Positions 1-12,300 of a DNA stretch of 64,000 nucleotides are shown piece by piece. Each line of letters starts with the position of its first letter. The stretch's first letter is position 1. The stretch is from Canna indica. Lineage: Eukaryota; Streptophyta; Magnoliopsida; Zingiberales; Cannaceae. The DNA is taken from the NCBI GenBank assembly GCA_034359265.1, contig CP136891.1, positions 80,220,501-80,284,500 of the forward strand, written 5' to 3'. Under the pieces are notes generated by a model. It ran no database searches and was not told where the DNA came from. It was given only the letters and a program-made list of their open reading frames with translations. Position numbers and translations under genes: made by a program.

Positions 1-640
1 ATACTAAAATATCTCTGACGTTTTCTCATGGGTACAAAAAATTTTCTAACATTTTCTCACAAGTACTAAAATACTCATAACATTTATTTTGGAGTTAAAA
101 TGCCCTTGAGATTATTAAAAATGGTACAAAAATGACACCAGACTAACTTTTGTTAGATGAGACTTAACAGAGATGTCGTGGATACTGATAAAGATGTTGA
201 CTTTACACGTGGTACACATGTAGAGAGCAACTTGCCACGCAATCGTAGGGGTGAGCAAAAAAATCAAAAATTCAATTAATTAAAAAATTGGTTTGAAATC
301 GAACCAAATTTTTCGATTAACTGATTTGATGGTTTCAGTTTCGATTTTTATTTTTAAAATTTTAAATTTTTGATTTCTTATGTGTCACTTACGTGGCAAG
401 TTGCTATCTACATATGCGTCACATGTAAAATCAATATCTTTGTCAGCATCCACGACATCTCCATTGAGTTTCACCTAACAAAAGTTAGTCTGGTGTTATT
501 TTTGTATTATTTTCAATAACCTCAGAGGTATTTTAGCTCCAAAATAAATATTAGGAGTATTTTAGTACACGTAAGAAAATGATATGGACATTTTTGTACC
601 CGTGAGAAAATGTTAGAGATATTTTAGTACTCGTGAGAAA
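1..640. repeat. Inverted-repeat (foldback/Mutator-like) element, truncated by window edge
   Basis: Bases 1-243 and about 388-630 are inverted copies of each other over roughly 240 bp. Shared landmarks include the ACTAAAATATCTCT motif, TTTATTTTGGAG, CACCAGACTAACTTTTGTTAG, GATGTCGTGGAT and CAACTTGCCACG. The spacer at 248-388 begins TAGGGGTGAGCAAA and is AT-rich, like the start of an hAT-type MITE. No coding sequence is seen. The left end lies outside the window, so no target duplication can be checked. Long-arm non-autonomous Mutator-like or foldback element is the likely class; that is inference. Confidence 0.7.
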
Positions 641-2029
641 ATGTCAATGACATTTTAGTACCTGTGATAAAACGTCCTGGCTTGCACGCGTGCCATATGT
701 CTACGCCATTAATGGAGAGAAATAATATTGAACATTAATGGAGAAATAAAATTTAATTTCCTCATTTAAGCCAATGAGGAGGCGAACGTGCCGCGGGTCT
801 TATCCAACCCTCTTCCATGGGTAACCAAATTAGCACATTGGCCGATGCGTTTCGTCGTACAAAAGGCATCGTTGAATCTTGTCCTAATTAATTTTCCAAA
901 ATTATTATTCAGAATATCTCATAGCTCATCCAATGTGTAAAAAAAAGAAGAAAAAAAAAGGAAGCGAACAAATTTCTCAAGAAAAAAATCCACTTTTAGT
1001 AAATCATTTCTTACCTTTTTATGCTTACTAATTTAATCATTAATTTGATGGGAGTAATTATCCCTATATTTTATTAATATATTAAATAAAAGCTATGCAA
1101 TTAGTTATACAAATATACACTTTTAGTATAGATTAATTTTTAACAAATTAATTTGGTAGAGGATAAGTGACAACAACGTATAAATCTCAGATAAATATTA
1201 TACTAAATTTTTATGATGAATTCAACTTCAAGTGAACCCACTTAGAGCACAAGTAGTAGTACCAATGGATATAGGATTTGAACCTTAACATAGTTATTGA
1301 AATGTGTATTTTGTAATTAATCTGATATTGATGATTTGTAATGCTGATTTATTCATCCTTTTCGATTGTGAAAGTTATCTACCTCCTCCTATTCCATCAA
1401 TTTTAATCAACATGTCACACCATACTTTGTTGAACTTTTTTTTTTCAAGAGTTGTGAATTTTTGTATGTTCATTGATTGTGATCCTGCATGATAGTAGTT
1501 TGTTTTTTTTTGTTTTTTTTTTTAGTTCTCAAAAGAAATAGTGGTGCCCACGTTATGTTGTTACTATCACCTTTACATTATGTTGAGAAGAACTGTACTT
1601 TTCCATGGTTTCAACTCGTAAAAAAAATTCAAATTTGAAAGCTCTTATCCGTGTTTTAAGATAATGACTTGTTTTGCTTGGAAATTCTCTTTGGACATAA
1701 AATTCTATAAATGAAAATTGAGTTCTACGAAAAAATAATGTTGAACATTAACGGAGAAACTCAAATTTTCTTATTTTTAAGCCAACCGGAGAGGCGACAC
1801 GTGCAAGGAAACTCAAATTTGAGAGTTCTTATTCGTAGTGATTTTACACTTATTGTGCATCTATTTCTTATTGTGAATTACTTCTCAAATGTGATATTTT
1901 TTCCGAGCAGAAGTTTCATTTTTGATTTTTACGCTTCTGATCCGGCGATTGATAATGAAATAGCTAGTAAAAAATATTAATATATAAAAAAATAGCTGAA
2001 CTTTGGCCCGACTCGAATTCCAATCATGC
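641..2029. other. Intergenic AT-rich spacer
   Basis: No supported gene. It contains poly-A/T runs and short ORFs of 62 and 89 codons with no recognisable protein content. Two stretches near 720-780 and 1738-1800 resemble each other (a block around TTGAACATTAAYGGAGA followed by AAGCCAA and GGAGGCGA), so a short duplicated repeat is present. Confidence 0.5.
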
Positions 2030-2037
2030 ATGTTTGG

Positions 2038-2515
2038 TTGGGGGGTCCATTGTTTGATTCACATCGAACCGAGCCAAAAAATCGAATCGAATTTTATGGT
2101 TCGGTTCGGTTTCAATGGTTGCAGGTTCAGTTCTTGACCCGAACCGAACCTGAATTTTGGATTTCGGTTCGGATTCGGTTCCCATAAATTCGAGAATCAA
2201 CCCGAACCAAAAATTGAATAATTAAAAAATAATATATATATTTTTAATTTTTAACCCAGGTAATTAAATGAGTATTAGAAAATACTTTTTAATTTTTAAC
2301 CAAATTAATTAAAATTTTGATTTTTGAATTGGAAACCGAACCGAACCGAATAATTTCGGTTCGGGTTAGATCGGTTTAGGCATAATTCGATTCGGGTTAG
2401 ATCAGTTTAGACATAATTTGATTCGGATTCGGATTGAAATTTCGTTATAAAAAAAAAATCGATTTGATTAATTTTGATTCGGTTCGATTCGAATTGAACT
2501 GAATGGACATCCCTA
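2038..2515. mobile_element. hAT-like MITE with degenerate CGGTTCGG arrays
   Basis: The element is bounded by inverted ends TTGGGGGGTCCATT and, read from the other end, TAGGGATGTCCATT. It is flanked by a perfect 8-bp direct repeat ATGTTTGG at 2030-2037 and 2516-2523. An 8-bp duplication with TA(G)GG-type ends points to the hAT superfamily. The interior consists of short degenerate CCGAACC/GGTTCGG repeats and AT-rich sequence, with no transposase, so it is non-autonomous. Confidence 0.8.
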
Positions 2516-2523
2516 ATGTTTGG

Positions 2524-4888
2524 TCCAAGATTGTGCTAGGATGGACTAATTAAGTTGACATGCTTAAGTGGTCAAGCTAGGCCAGGTTGGATATGAGACC
2601 CAGATGGATCGAGTCAGACCCATTCCCACTTTTATCAAAATCTATACATACTCGCGAGTGATGATTCAACAAGTTTGTAATTGGAACGTACTTAGGACTC
2701 CAATCATGACCCTATGTGACTGCTAAACCTAAGATTAACATTTATTAATTATATCATGTATAATTGAAGTACAAAACAATGATTAAAATTTACGTAAGAG
2801 TGATCAGCAGCCCTTCCGCATGCATCATCTGGTACTGCACTCATCTCAAAGCAACCTTTACTTGTTATTTTTTAAGCAAATACTCGAATCCATATTTTCA
2901 ACCTCATTTTTTTTTTAAATCATAACATGAATTTAAATATTTCCGAATTTATAACAAAATTCTAAACTTTTTGATATTATTCTCAAAAGTGTTGGACGGA
3001 TTGATTTGCTCGTGGATAGATTCGTTCAATAAAAAAACGGATTGATTCAACAAAATTTTTCAAATGAATCTTATTATTTTTTTTTCTGCTCATTTGACCC
3101 TTTACCTTTTACCCTCTAAATCATAACTAAATTCGTCGCCTCGTCGGTCCACAAAGACACGGACACACGGTACAAGTCCCTCTCCAGCCAAAGACAGAGA
3201 ACAAATGTGGTTGAATTTTTGCTCCCTAGCTACTTCAATTTCATAGCTCGCTCTCGCACCTAGCTAGATTATTTTTGGCCCATGCTTTGAAGCAAAAGCC
3301 TCGTTGACTTTGACTATCCATTATCCATGTTCTTCAAGGAACACAAACACTGTCCACACTCCAAGCTTTGTCTTCATCAGGCAAAATCCCATCTTTTATT
3401 GAGAGATGAGAGTTCAGCATAGGGTGAAGGTTCAACGAATTCATTTGGACCACCTCTTTTTCATTCTACTTGTAAGATCTTTTGGTCCAAATATGCAGCT
3501 TGACTTTTTATATTCTATGAATTAATGATTCATTTATTTTAATAGATATGATTGGATATGATATGATATCAAATAAAAAAATATTAGATAAGCTTTTTTT
3601 TATACCGAATATAATATTAAATTTATATTTTTTTAATTTTCTTTTTTTTTTAATTCATACACTAAATAAATAAATGATATAAATTTATTTTTAATTCTAT
3701 CCACTAATTATATTTTAGTGGCTTTCAGGAGATTAGTGACAAATATGTGCCAGTCATGCATTTAGCCCACAGTTTGATGGAACAAGCCAGTAGCTTCAAG
3801 CCTTCAAGCTATATTAGCAGTGTTTTTCTTCTTTTTTTTTTAAAAAAAATCTCTCCGGAAAAATATAACTCTTACTAGTAGTGACTGAAAATTATTGTCA
3901 CTATATTTACTTTTTCTTTAAAAAAATGAGTCTAAGCAAACGATGAATCAGTTAATCTTGAAATCAAATAGTGAAAGATTAATATTTGACCTTGAGCAGA
4001 AACCAAATTAATTAATAGTGAACTGATGAAAAGTCAAGCACGTCTTTCAGTTGACATTTAATATTTAATTTAATTAAAAGGAGAAAAACTGAGCTTAAAA
4101 TTAAAAATTATTACAGAGTTATTTGACATTTTATATATCACGAACAATTAGTATGAGACTTGTTCATCAAAAAAACAAAAAAATAGTATGAGACTTTTTG
4201 AGCGTCTGTCTACTTGCTAGGAAAATAAAACGTGCACGCATTATGTTGTCGATAAATGTACGCATTAGATGCCAGAAAAATCAAGTAATCCGTCAAATTA
4301 AATTGAATTTTTAATCGAAGTCCCTGGCATTTGCATTAATTGATAAACTGGAGGAAGACTTTCACTTCTTTCTATTTATATAGCGGCGCCGATCAGCCGC
4401 GTGCGATTGGAAACCGTGGATGACTCGATTAAGGAATTAGAGAAAACATTTGGGGAGGAAGGTAAAAAGAACGCTACATTTAATACTGCATAAATAGTAG
4501 ACGGTATCAATGCAATGTTTTATTCGATTTTTTGCGCTGTTTGCTAATTATTTTCCCCGTTGTGACATTTTCACTAGTTTATATTTGTAATAGGATTATT
4601 TCCATTTTCGTCCGTAGAATTTTAGACTTTTATCAATTTAAACTCCAGCATTTAAATTGAATTAATTTAGCTCTAATTTATAATTTAATTTTTCAACTGG
4701 ACCAAGTTGATGTTAGCACGTTCAACTAATCATATTAACTAATACCAACATCCAATGTGCTCTCGACGTGGAATCAAACTGAAGTATTACAATCTCTCAC
4801 TTACTCATTTATCGAGACTCAAATCAAATCTAACACGTACCTCAGGATCACACTTAAGTTAAAGGCATTTGAGACCTAACCTAGAGCA
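2524..4888. other. Intergenic spacer, with one AT-rich repeat near 3540-3715
   Basis: No gene is supported. At 3541-3715 there is an AT-rich stretch (ATATGATTGGATATGATATG followed later by TTTAATTCATACACTAAATAA). Related sequences occur at about 17290-17480 and at 24845-24959 continuing at 41115-41170. These look like members of one short interspersed repeat or MITE family. The rest is AT-rich sequence with poly-T tracts. Confidence 0.45.
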
Positions 4889-4896
4889 GTTCCAAC

Positions 4897-5412
4897 TAGA
4901 GGTAGTAATGGGTTGTGCTCGAGTCCGTGCAGGCCAATTGCTTGTCAGGTCATGCATGGTACGATCCGAATTTTCAAAAGGACAATCCAGTCCGGCACCG
5001 GGCTCGGGCCAGTCCGCCAGGCTAGGCTTGGCTAGGGCTAGACTAGCCTAGCGTAGACCATGACCTAATCTGTGCTAGGCTATGTCTGGCGCTGGCTAGG
5101 CAAAGGTTATGCCTAGTGCAGACTAGCTGGACCTGGTCTGTGCCAGGCTGGCCTACGTGCCAAGCTTGGCTTGGCCTGGAGTGGTGCCAATGCATGTCGA
5201 GCTTGGCATGGGCCACGTGTCGTGCTTGATCCGCATGCTGTGTCAAGCACATCACGCGCATGGGCCATGCCCGGGCACGACCCACGTGCCTAAGGGACGA
5301 GAATGAGTCATGCATGGCCCTGCACGAAATTTTTCGAGCCGGGTCAAGCACGGTCCCGGTCGGGGTCGGGCCAATGTCGTCCATGGGCAGGTTCGGCCCA
5401 TTGTTACCTCTA
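4897..5412. mobile_element. hAT-like MITE with GC-rich CTAGGC/GGCC arrays
   Basis: Inverted ends TAGAGGTAGTAATGGG and (other end) TAGAGGTAACAATGGG are flanked by the 8-bp direct repeat GTTCCAAC at 4889-4896 and GTTCCGAC at 5413-5420, one mismatch. The interior is a GC-rich degenerate array of GCCTAG and GGCATGGGCC-like words. The ORFs in it on both strands are low-complexity products of these repeats. There is no transposase, so this is non-autonomous. Confidence 0.75.
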
Positions 5413-5699
5413 GTTCCGACCTCATCTCTAGATAGTTCTTCTCATATAAGTTTCCTCACTATGTCTAGGATTATAAGTAATGTTATGATATTATTTATTA
5501 CGACCTACTTGATTAGATAACTAGCCAACCAACTTCATGAATTTGAACTACTAGTCTAATTAAATTACTTAAACTAAAGTCGATAGTAGCACACACATCA
5601 AGTTTTATTAAGCAATATAACATCTAATATATTCTCGCTATGAGACTAAACAGAGGTATTACACAATGTCTTCTTATAATTGGTACAATATATTTTATA

Positions 5700-7171
5700 G
5701 AGTAAATACCCAGAAAAATATGAACTTTGCACATTTTTTCATTTTTAGCATAAATTTTTTTCGTTAGCAAGAAAATACACCAACTTTCATTCTGTTACCT
5801 CATTTAGCACACACTGTCATTTTTGACAATTTTTGCTGATGTGTCACTTAATGGTGATGACGTGGTAAATTTTATCATACGTGAATTATTATTTTATTAT
5901 TTTAATCAATTTATTTTTCTTCTCTCCCTCCTATGCTTCCTCATCTTCTCCCTCGATGGCCGCCATCGTCGAGTGAATCCGCCACCCACCTCCTCCTCGT
6001 GGCCGCCGGCACCTCGTACACCTTCACGTGAACCCCGTTGGGCCGCCACAGGCCGCCGGGAAGCAAACCACCTCAAACCTCAAACCTGCGCAGGTTCTAG
6101 CCGATCTTTTTCACCGCTGTGCAGCAACCAGTCGAGACCTGGACCTTAGCGTCCAGCGCCGCCAACGCGCACGACACCATATGCAGGACCATCCATCTGC
6201 ACCACCTGAGCAAGAATAAGATACCCGATCAGGAAAAGCTCTTCCCGATCGGGTAAAAAGATATCCCGATCAGGTATCTTCCATGGCTTCGATGTCGTGT
6301 TCAGATGTTGATGACAAGAGCATTTGGAATAGCTAGGGTGGACGGGCACCCACGCGCTGTCTTTGCGAATTTGCAGGCCGATAGAGCCTGTGTCCTACTG
6401 CAGCATGGTGAGCGCGTTGTCGTCGAGTGCGGGCTCAATCCCAAAGCAAGGTCAGGCCTTGCGTACGACAGGTAGTAGTTCATCCGCACGGCTTGCACGG
6501 CCTTGCCGAACATTTCGTTGAAATAGTTTGAGCTTAGGCCAAGGTTTCGAGATATCAGGATGAGAAGGATTTGGTGGAGCCTTCTTATGCTTGCCGAGTA
6601 CTTCTCCAATGTGTCACTGTGAATCAAGATCACAATGTAAGATTTGAACTCTGTTGTGGAGTTGAAGTGTTAGGGAGGATTAACCATGGAGTGCCTTAAA
6701 GTAGCTGGATTTGTGGGCCAGAGATGAGGCTTTCTGTTGAAGGCAGGCTCCACGGTCAGGATCGTCGACAGCGTCGGCCTCTCGTTCACGTCGCGCATGT
6801 ACTGCTCGGGGACGGCCATCGGTCGCGAGCGTCGGAGCCACGGAGGTGTACGAGGTGTCGACGGCCACGAGGAGGAGGTGGGTGGCAGATTCACTCAACG
6901 GCGGCGGCCATCGAGGGAGAAGATGAGGAGAGAAGAAAAATAATAATAAATGTTTTAATAATAAAATTGATTAAAATAATAAAATAATAATCCACGTAGG
7001 ATAAAATTTATCATGTCATCACCGTAAAGTGACACATAAGCAAAAATCGTCAAAAATGACGGTGCGTGCTAAACGAGGTAACAGAATGAACGTTGGTGTA
7101 TTTTCTTGCTAAGAAAAAAATTTATGCTAAAATTAGAAAAATGTCCAAAGTTCATTTTTTTGTATTTACTC
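5700..7171. mobile_element. Mutator-like transposon carrying captured gene fragments (Pack-MULE type)
   Basis: Long terminal inverted repeats start GAGTAAATAC and run about 250-330 bp inward (5700-~6020 and ~6850-7171). The flanking sequence is a perfect 9-bp direct repeat TATTTTATA at 5691-5699 and 7172-7180. A G-starting terminus with 9-bp duplication is the Mutator superfamily signature. The inner part of each arm is GC-rich and looks like copied coding DNA. The interior holds pieces of a 2-oxoglutarate dioxygenase gene on the minus strand. No mudrA-type transposase is present, so it moved with help from elsewhere. Confidence 0.85.
6301..6870 (-). pseudogene. Captured fragments of a 2-oxoglutarate/Fe(II)-dependent dioxygenase gene (SRG1-like)
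   Basis: Read on the minus strand, about 6301-6600 encodes a segment ending an exon with NLGLSSNYFNEMFGKAVQAV, then RMNYY and PDLALGLSPHS. These are hallmarks of the plant dioxygenase class that includes SRG1 and codeine demethylase-like enzymes; the SPH is where the first iron-binding histidine pair begins. After LGLSPHS the frame breaks. A shifted frame continues with DDNALTMLQ, an in-frame stop, then GLQIRKD and WVPVHP. A second piece at about 6700-6870 encodes VPEQYMRDVNERPT, like an N-terminal segment of the same family. Frameshifts, a stop and missing C-terminal catalytic residues make this a fragment without enzyme function. It sits inside a Mutator-like element, so it was probably copied from a host gene. 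Confidence 0.75.
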
Positions 7172-7804
7172 TATTTTATAATATTCAAAAATGGCTCTGA
7201 AATGCCTATGCACGACACATGATTGATTCTACCAAAAATTTGAGCTTCGTGGGTGCTTAGGGGATGAAAGGATCAAATTATAATAAAATGATATATTATA
7301 GGAGTTAAATTGATATACTTTAAATTTTAAGAGTCAATTGACAAAGACCTAAAACTTAGGGTCATCGACTCATTAATGAAAAAATAATAATGCGGGTATT
7401 AATTATGATTTCCTTTTTCTAATATTCAATGTCGAAATAGAGGTCGAAGATGGTAGTAATTTGGGGCACGACAAGCAAAAGCCAAAAGGATAGAATTTTC
7501 CTTTCCTCTCGCCTCGAATGACACTTCGACTCTTGTGACACACAGGGCGACTCCCATGACGATGAAATACCCTAGGGTTTCCTCGCCCCTGTCCCCGCCG
7601 CCCCATCCGCCTAAGTAGGGGCGACTTCGGTCCTCCCCTCCTCCGTCCCCGCTTTTGGTGAACCCTATCGGTGCTTCGTCTTCTACTTCCCCGCCAAGTA
7701 GCGACTCTCTCCGTTCGTCGCTCTCAACATCGACAATCCCCACTATACCATAGGTTTCATCAATCCCTTCTTCCTCTCCGAGGGTTCAGAAACCGGAGTC
7801 TTGA

Positions 7805-8840
7805 ATGCAAATCTTACGACGCAAAAACCCTAATCCCAAAATTAGGGTTCCAACATCTACCCTCTCCAAAATACAATCGGCCACTACCAACCGAGTCTCT
7901 TTTTATTCCGATCAAATCCAAGTTTGGAGACAGCCTTGGGAAAAATGTTTAATATGTAAATTCCTCTCTAAACCTCCTTCTTTGGATTCTGTCAAGAATT
8001 GGGCTTCCCGAATATAGTTTTCTACGGGTTTTCAGTTTGTCTTGGATTTAGAGGAAAATTTCTTTGTTTTTCATTTTGATTCTATTGAATATGTTAATCT
8101 TGTCCTCACTGGAGGACCGTGGGTTGTACGCGGTGATGTTCTTCGCCTCATGCCTTGGAAACCTTTATTTCGGCCGTGGAAAGAGAAATTTATTACTTCA
8201 CCTATGTGGATTTGCTTACAATCACTCATGTTGGAATTTCGAAACGTGACTCGGTAGCTTCTATCACTCAACATTTTGGTCGTGTTTTACACTTTGATGA
8301 TCGTTCTTTTCAATATGAACGTGGTACATAGATACATCCGTGTGTGCGTTGAAATTAACATTTCTTTGCCAATTAAACAAGACATTTGGATCTCGAAAGA
8401 TGACTCTGAATTTTTCCAACCAATCATTTATGAAAATCTACCGATAATTTGTTTTTAGTACCGTGACATTAACTGCCCTGCTATTATTACGAACATTGAT
8501 ATTTCTTCTTCTGAAATATTTCGGTTGATTCTCCGGATGTTTCTCGCCCGTCGTCGGTTTCCAATTTGAATAAAACTTCGCCTTCGGTTTTCGATGTCCC
8601 TTCTTCTGGTATTTCTATACCAGAGCCTGTTTACGGCCCCTGGATGCAAGTCCAACGCCGTGGCTTTGCACGATAGAGCCCTCGTAGCGCGCAAACTCCC
8701 TTGGGAGATTTTCGTGCTCGGGCTAGTGAGCAGGATGACTCCCAGCAAGGGCAGTCCCGAAAAACAAACACTTCTGTTGGTTCTCACAAGAGTATTCCTA
8801 GACCTAAATTCCCTACAAAGAAAGTTAAATAGTCTTTGAA
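7805..8840 (+). pseudogene. LINE ORF1 (DUF4283 gag-like protein), broken
   Basis: Across several plus-strand frames the sequence reads WEKCLICKFL, then SLDSVKNWASRI, then LDLEENFFVFHF, LTGGPWVVRGDVLRLMPW and FRPWKEKF, which is a typical DUF4283 domain. Next come HFGRVLHFDDRSFQYERG and QPIIYENLP, just before the zinc-knuckle position. Farther on is YGPWMQVQRR, a common LINE ORF1 block. Stops occur at 8015-8017, after FRNVTR near 8255, and after the YENLPIICF block near 8456. The protein would bind element RNA in an active LINE. This copy cannot make it. Confidence 0.75.
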
Positions 8841-9354
8841 TGCTTCTTCTAAAGTAAATTCTATTTCTGAGCCTAATAAATCTTCCTGGACTGTTAAACA
8901 TCCTAGTAGAACGGTCAAAAACAATGTTTCAAATAATTCTACTGCTACTGCTACTCATGATTTAAATATGGTAATGTTCCTATTAGTACTCAAAATATGG
9001 ATATGGGTTCATATTAGTACTGACTGATAGTGATTTTATGTCTGTTAATATGGAACAATAAGATTCAATTTTTTCTTTTAACCCTCTTACTTCAAAATCA
9101 ATTGAAGAATTAGCTAATTAATTAAATAGTATTTTTAATTCCTCTGATGCTTCTATTTTTAATATTCCTTCTGCATCTACTAATAAAAAGAAAAATCCTA
9201 AGTCTTCCAAATTTAAAAACCACCTTCGTCCTAAGATTAGAAGCTCTAGTAAATTCAAGAGGCGGAGACCTCAAAATGAACTTGATTTAACTCCCCTCGA
9301 GGGAGATAAAACTCTTCCCGAGTTTCAAACTTCTAACCCTTTTACATTATTAAA

Positions 9355-12300
9355 TAAATGTTCTTAGCTAAATATAAGGGGAGCGACAAAAGACCAACAA
9401 AAGAATTTCTCTTTCTCCAAATTAAAAATGCTAATGTTAAGATTATCTCTCTACAAGAAACTCGTCTTAACGAAACCCAAGCCACGAAACTTGTGAGAAC
9501 CTTTGGTCGCACTTGGAAGGTTGTCATTCAACCTAGTACAGGAGCTTCTGGGTGCATTTTAATTGCTTGGGACTCCACCTTAGTTAAAGCTCATATTATT
9601 TTTATGACTCAGATTATTAATCTTGTTATCCAATTTGATCTTTTCTCCTCTATAGTATTTATGCTAATAATGATCCTAGAATTAGAGCTAATTTATGAAA
9701 TTCTTTCTCTAATATTAATTGCTCTAAATTTCCTTGGTTAATTATGGAGAATTTTAATTGTATTTTGAATGCTGAAGATAAATGTGGAGGTCTGCATTTT
9801 AAAGCTTCTAAACCTATACATGAGTTTTCTACTTTTATCATGCATGCCGATTTAATTGACCTTAGTTTTTTGGGTCCCAAATTTACTTGGTCCAATAACG
9901 GTAAGGGTGCTGCTAGAATTTTAATTAGATTGGATGGATGTTTCTCTAATGTTGCTTGACTTCACTTTTTTGATAATTACTTTATCAAACATTTGAATAG
10001 GGGGATCTCTGATAATAACCATTTATCTATTTTTATTCCTACTTCTCCTCAAGCTAGAAATAATCTTTTCAAATTCCAATTTTTTTGACTAGATTATGAG
10101 GGAAAGTCATGATATTATTAGAAAGACTTGGACTTCAAATCTCAATCATAATCTTGACACTCTCTTCAATTCTAAATTAAAGGACACTAGAGGTGCCCTA
10201 GCTCTAGGGCTGAGCAAAATCCGATCCGACCCGAAAAAATTCGAAAAATCGACTCAAAAATTTATTTCGGGTCGTGTTATTCGGGTATATCGGGTCGATC
10301 GGGTATTGTTTTTTAAAAATTTGTCTACTATTTCGGGTCGGGTTGGGTTCGGGTGAAACCTTGTTTAACCCGACCCGACCCGAGTTTAAATTAAATATAT
10401 ATTTATAGTATATATTTTTAGATAAAAGATAATGTTGACTTTGTGGTTAGAGGAATGGAGATTAAGTTTGGGAGGTCTTGAGTTCATGTCCTTGCGTTAT
10501 AATTTTAATACAATGTTCATCTTTTTTATCACTATTTTCAAAATGAATTTTATTTTTTTATTTTTTCTAAATCAAAGTCGGGTTATTCGGGTTAATCGGG
10601 GTCGGGGCCCGATTTTTTCGGGTTATTCGGGTCGGGCCCCGATTAAAAAATCGGGTCGGGTATAATTTTTTTAGAAATTTCGGGTTAATACCCGACCCGC
10701 CCGGTGCTCAGCCCTACCTAGCTCACTGGAATAGGCACACTGTTAAGAACCTAGAAACTCAACTAGAAAATACTGATAGTAATATTTCTCTTCTCGAATC
10801 TCTTGATAATTCTCCTTCTAGGCCTAGTAACTTAGATATGAAGCTTAGAGAACTCAATAATAGGTGCTTGGCCTTATAAAGACATATTTGTCTCAAGTGA
10901 TGGTCCAAATCCAAAGTCAAATAGGCTACTCATGGAGACCTTAATATTGTATATTTTCATAGAATTGTTACTATCCGTAGAAGGATTAATTATGTCCATT
11001 ATATTCTTAATTCTAATAATTGTACTATCACTAATTCAAAGAATAGAAGTATGAGACACTGTTAAATCTTTTAAGAATGGTAAAAGCCCTGATTTTGATG
11101 GCTTTACCATTAAATTTTACAAAAATTATTAGGACACTATTTCTAGTGATTTTTTTTAATTCCATTCTTTATTTTTTCAGCACTCTTTTATCCCTAATGA
11201 CTGGAATAAAATTTTATTAACTTTCATTTCCAAAATAAATAACCCTAAAACAATTAGAGATCTATAGGCCTATTGCTCTTTGTAATATATTCTATAGAAT
11301 TTTAACTAAACTTCTAGCAAACAGACTTAAACAGTGCCTCCCCTCTCTTATTACTTGTGAACAATTTGTCTTTGTGAATGGCAGAAATATTCATGACAAC
11401 ATCTTGATTGTTCAAGAGTTGGTTCATTCATTTTATGACTCCAAAGTAATTTTCCTTTTATCATTGTGAAAATTAACATAGAAAAAGCTTTTAATTTTCT
11501 TAATAGAAATGTCATTATTGATGTTGTTAAACTTTTTAAATTTTTTGATCAATTTATTAGTTGGACCAATGCTTGTATATAGTCTTCTACTTTTGCTTGT
11601 TAGTTAACTCTCAAACTTCAAATTCTTCCTCTCCTATAGGGGAATTATACATGAAGATTCTCTCACCCCTTTTTTATTCATTCTTGTTGCTCAAATATTT
11701 ACTTACCTTATTAATGATGTTGTTAACCTTGATAAGCTTACCTCTTTCAATTTCAAAAACAACCTTAAGGTAAGCCACTTCATGTTTGCAGATGATATCA
11801 TTCTTATTTTTAAAAGCTAACTCCAAAAGCATAAATGTTGTCAATAACATCTTCTCCTATGAATCCATCACTGGACAAAAAATCAACTATCCAAAATTTG
11901 AAGAATTTTTTTTCCTAAAAACACTCTCCCTTCCGTTGAACAGAGGATTTCCTCTAACCTAGGTATGAAGATTGATAGCTTTCCTTTTAAGTACCTAGGA
12001 GTTATGATATCTCCTAGAAGACGTCCTACCTCTACCCATACTCATATTCTTACCCAAATTGAGTCTAAACTCTTTAATTGAAAAACTAGTCTTCTCTCTC
12101 AAGCTGGAAGACTAGTTCTCATCAAATCTGTCCTAAATTCTATTCCCACACATTCTATCTCTGTCACCTGGTTAAATAGTGATTTTAGTAATAGAATTGA
12201 CAAAACTATTAGGAGTTTTATTTAGAACCATAACTCTAGCAATAATAACATTCGTCTCCTAAATTGGGATACTATCACTCTCCCAAAGAAATTAAGGGGT

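Noticed and set aside
5043..5384. 113-codon minus-strand ORF in the 4897-5412 MITE
   Set aside because: It is composed of repeats of short GC words (AWHVGQ, RHVGRARAW). It is a consequence of the MITE array.
6301..6870. Functional dioxygenase gene
   Set aside because: Frameshifts, a stop and absence of the C-terminal catalytic part, and it lies entirely inside a transposon.
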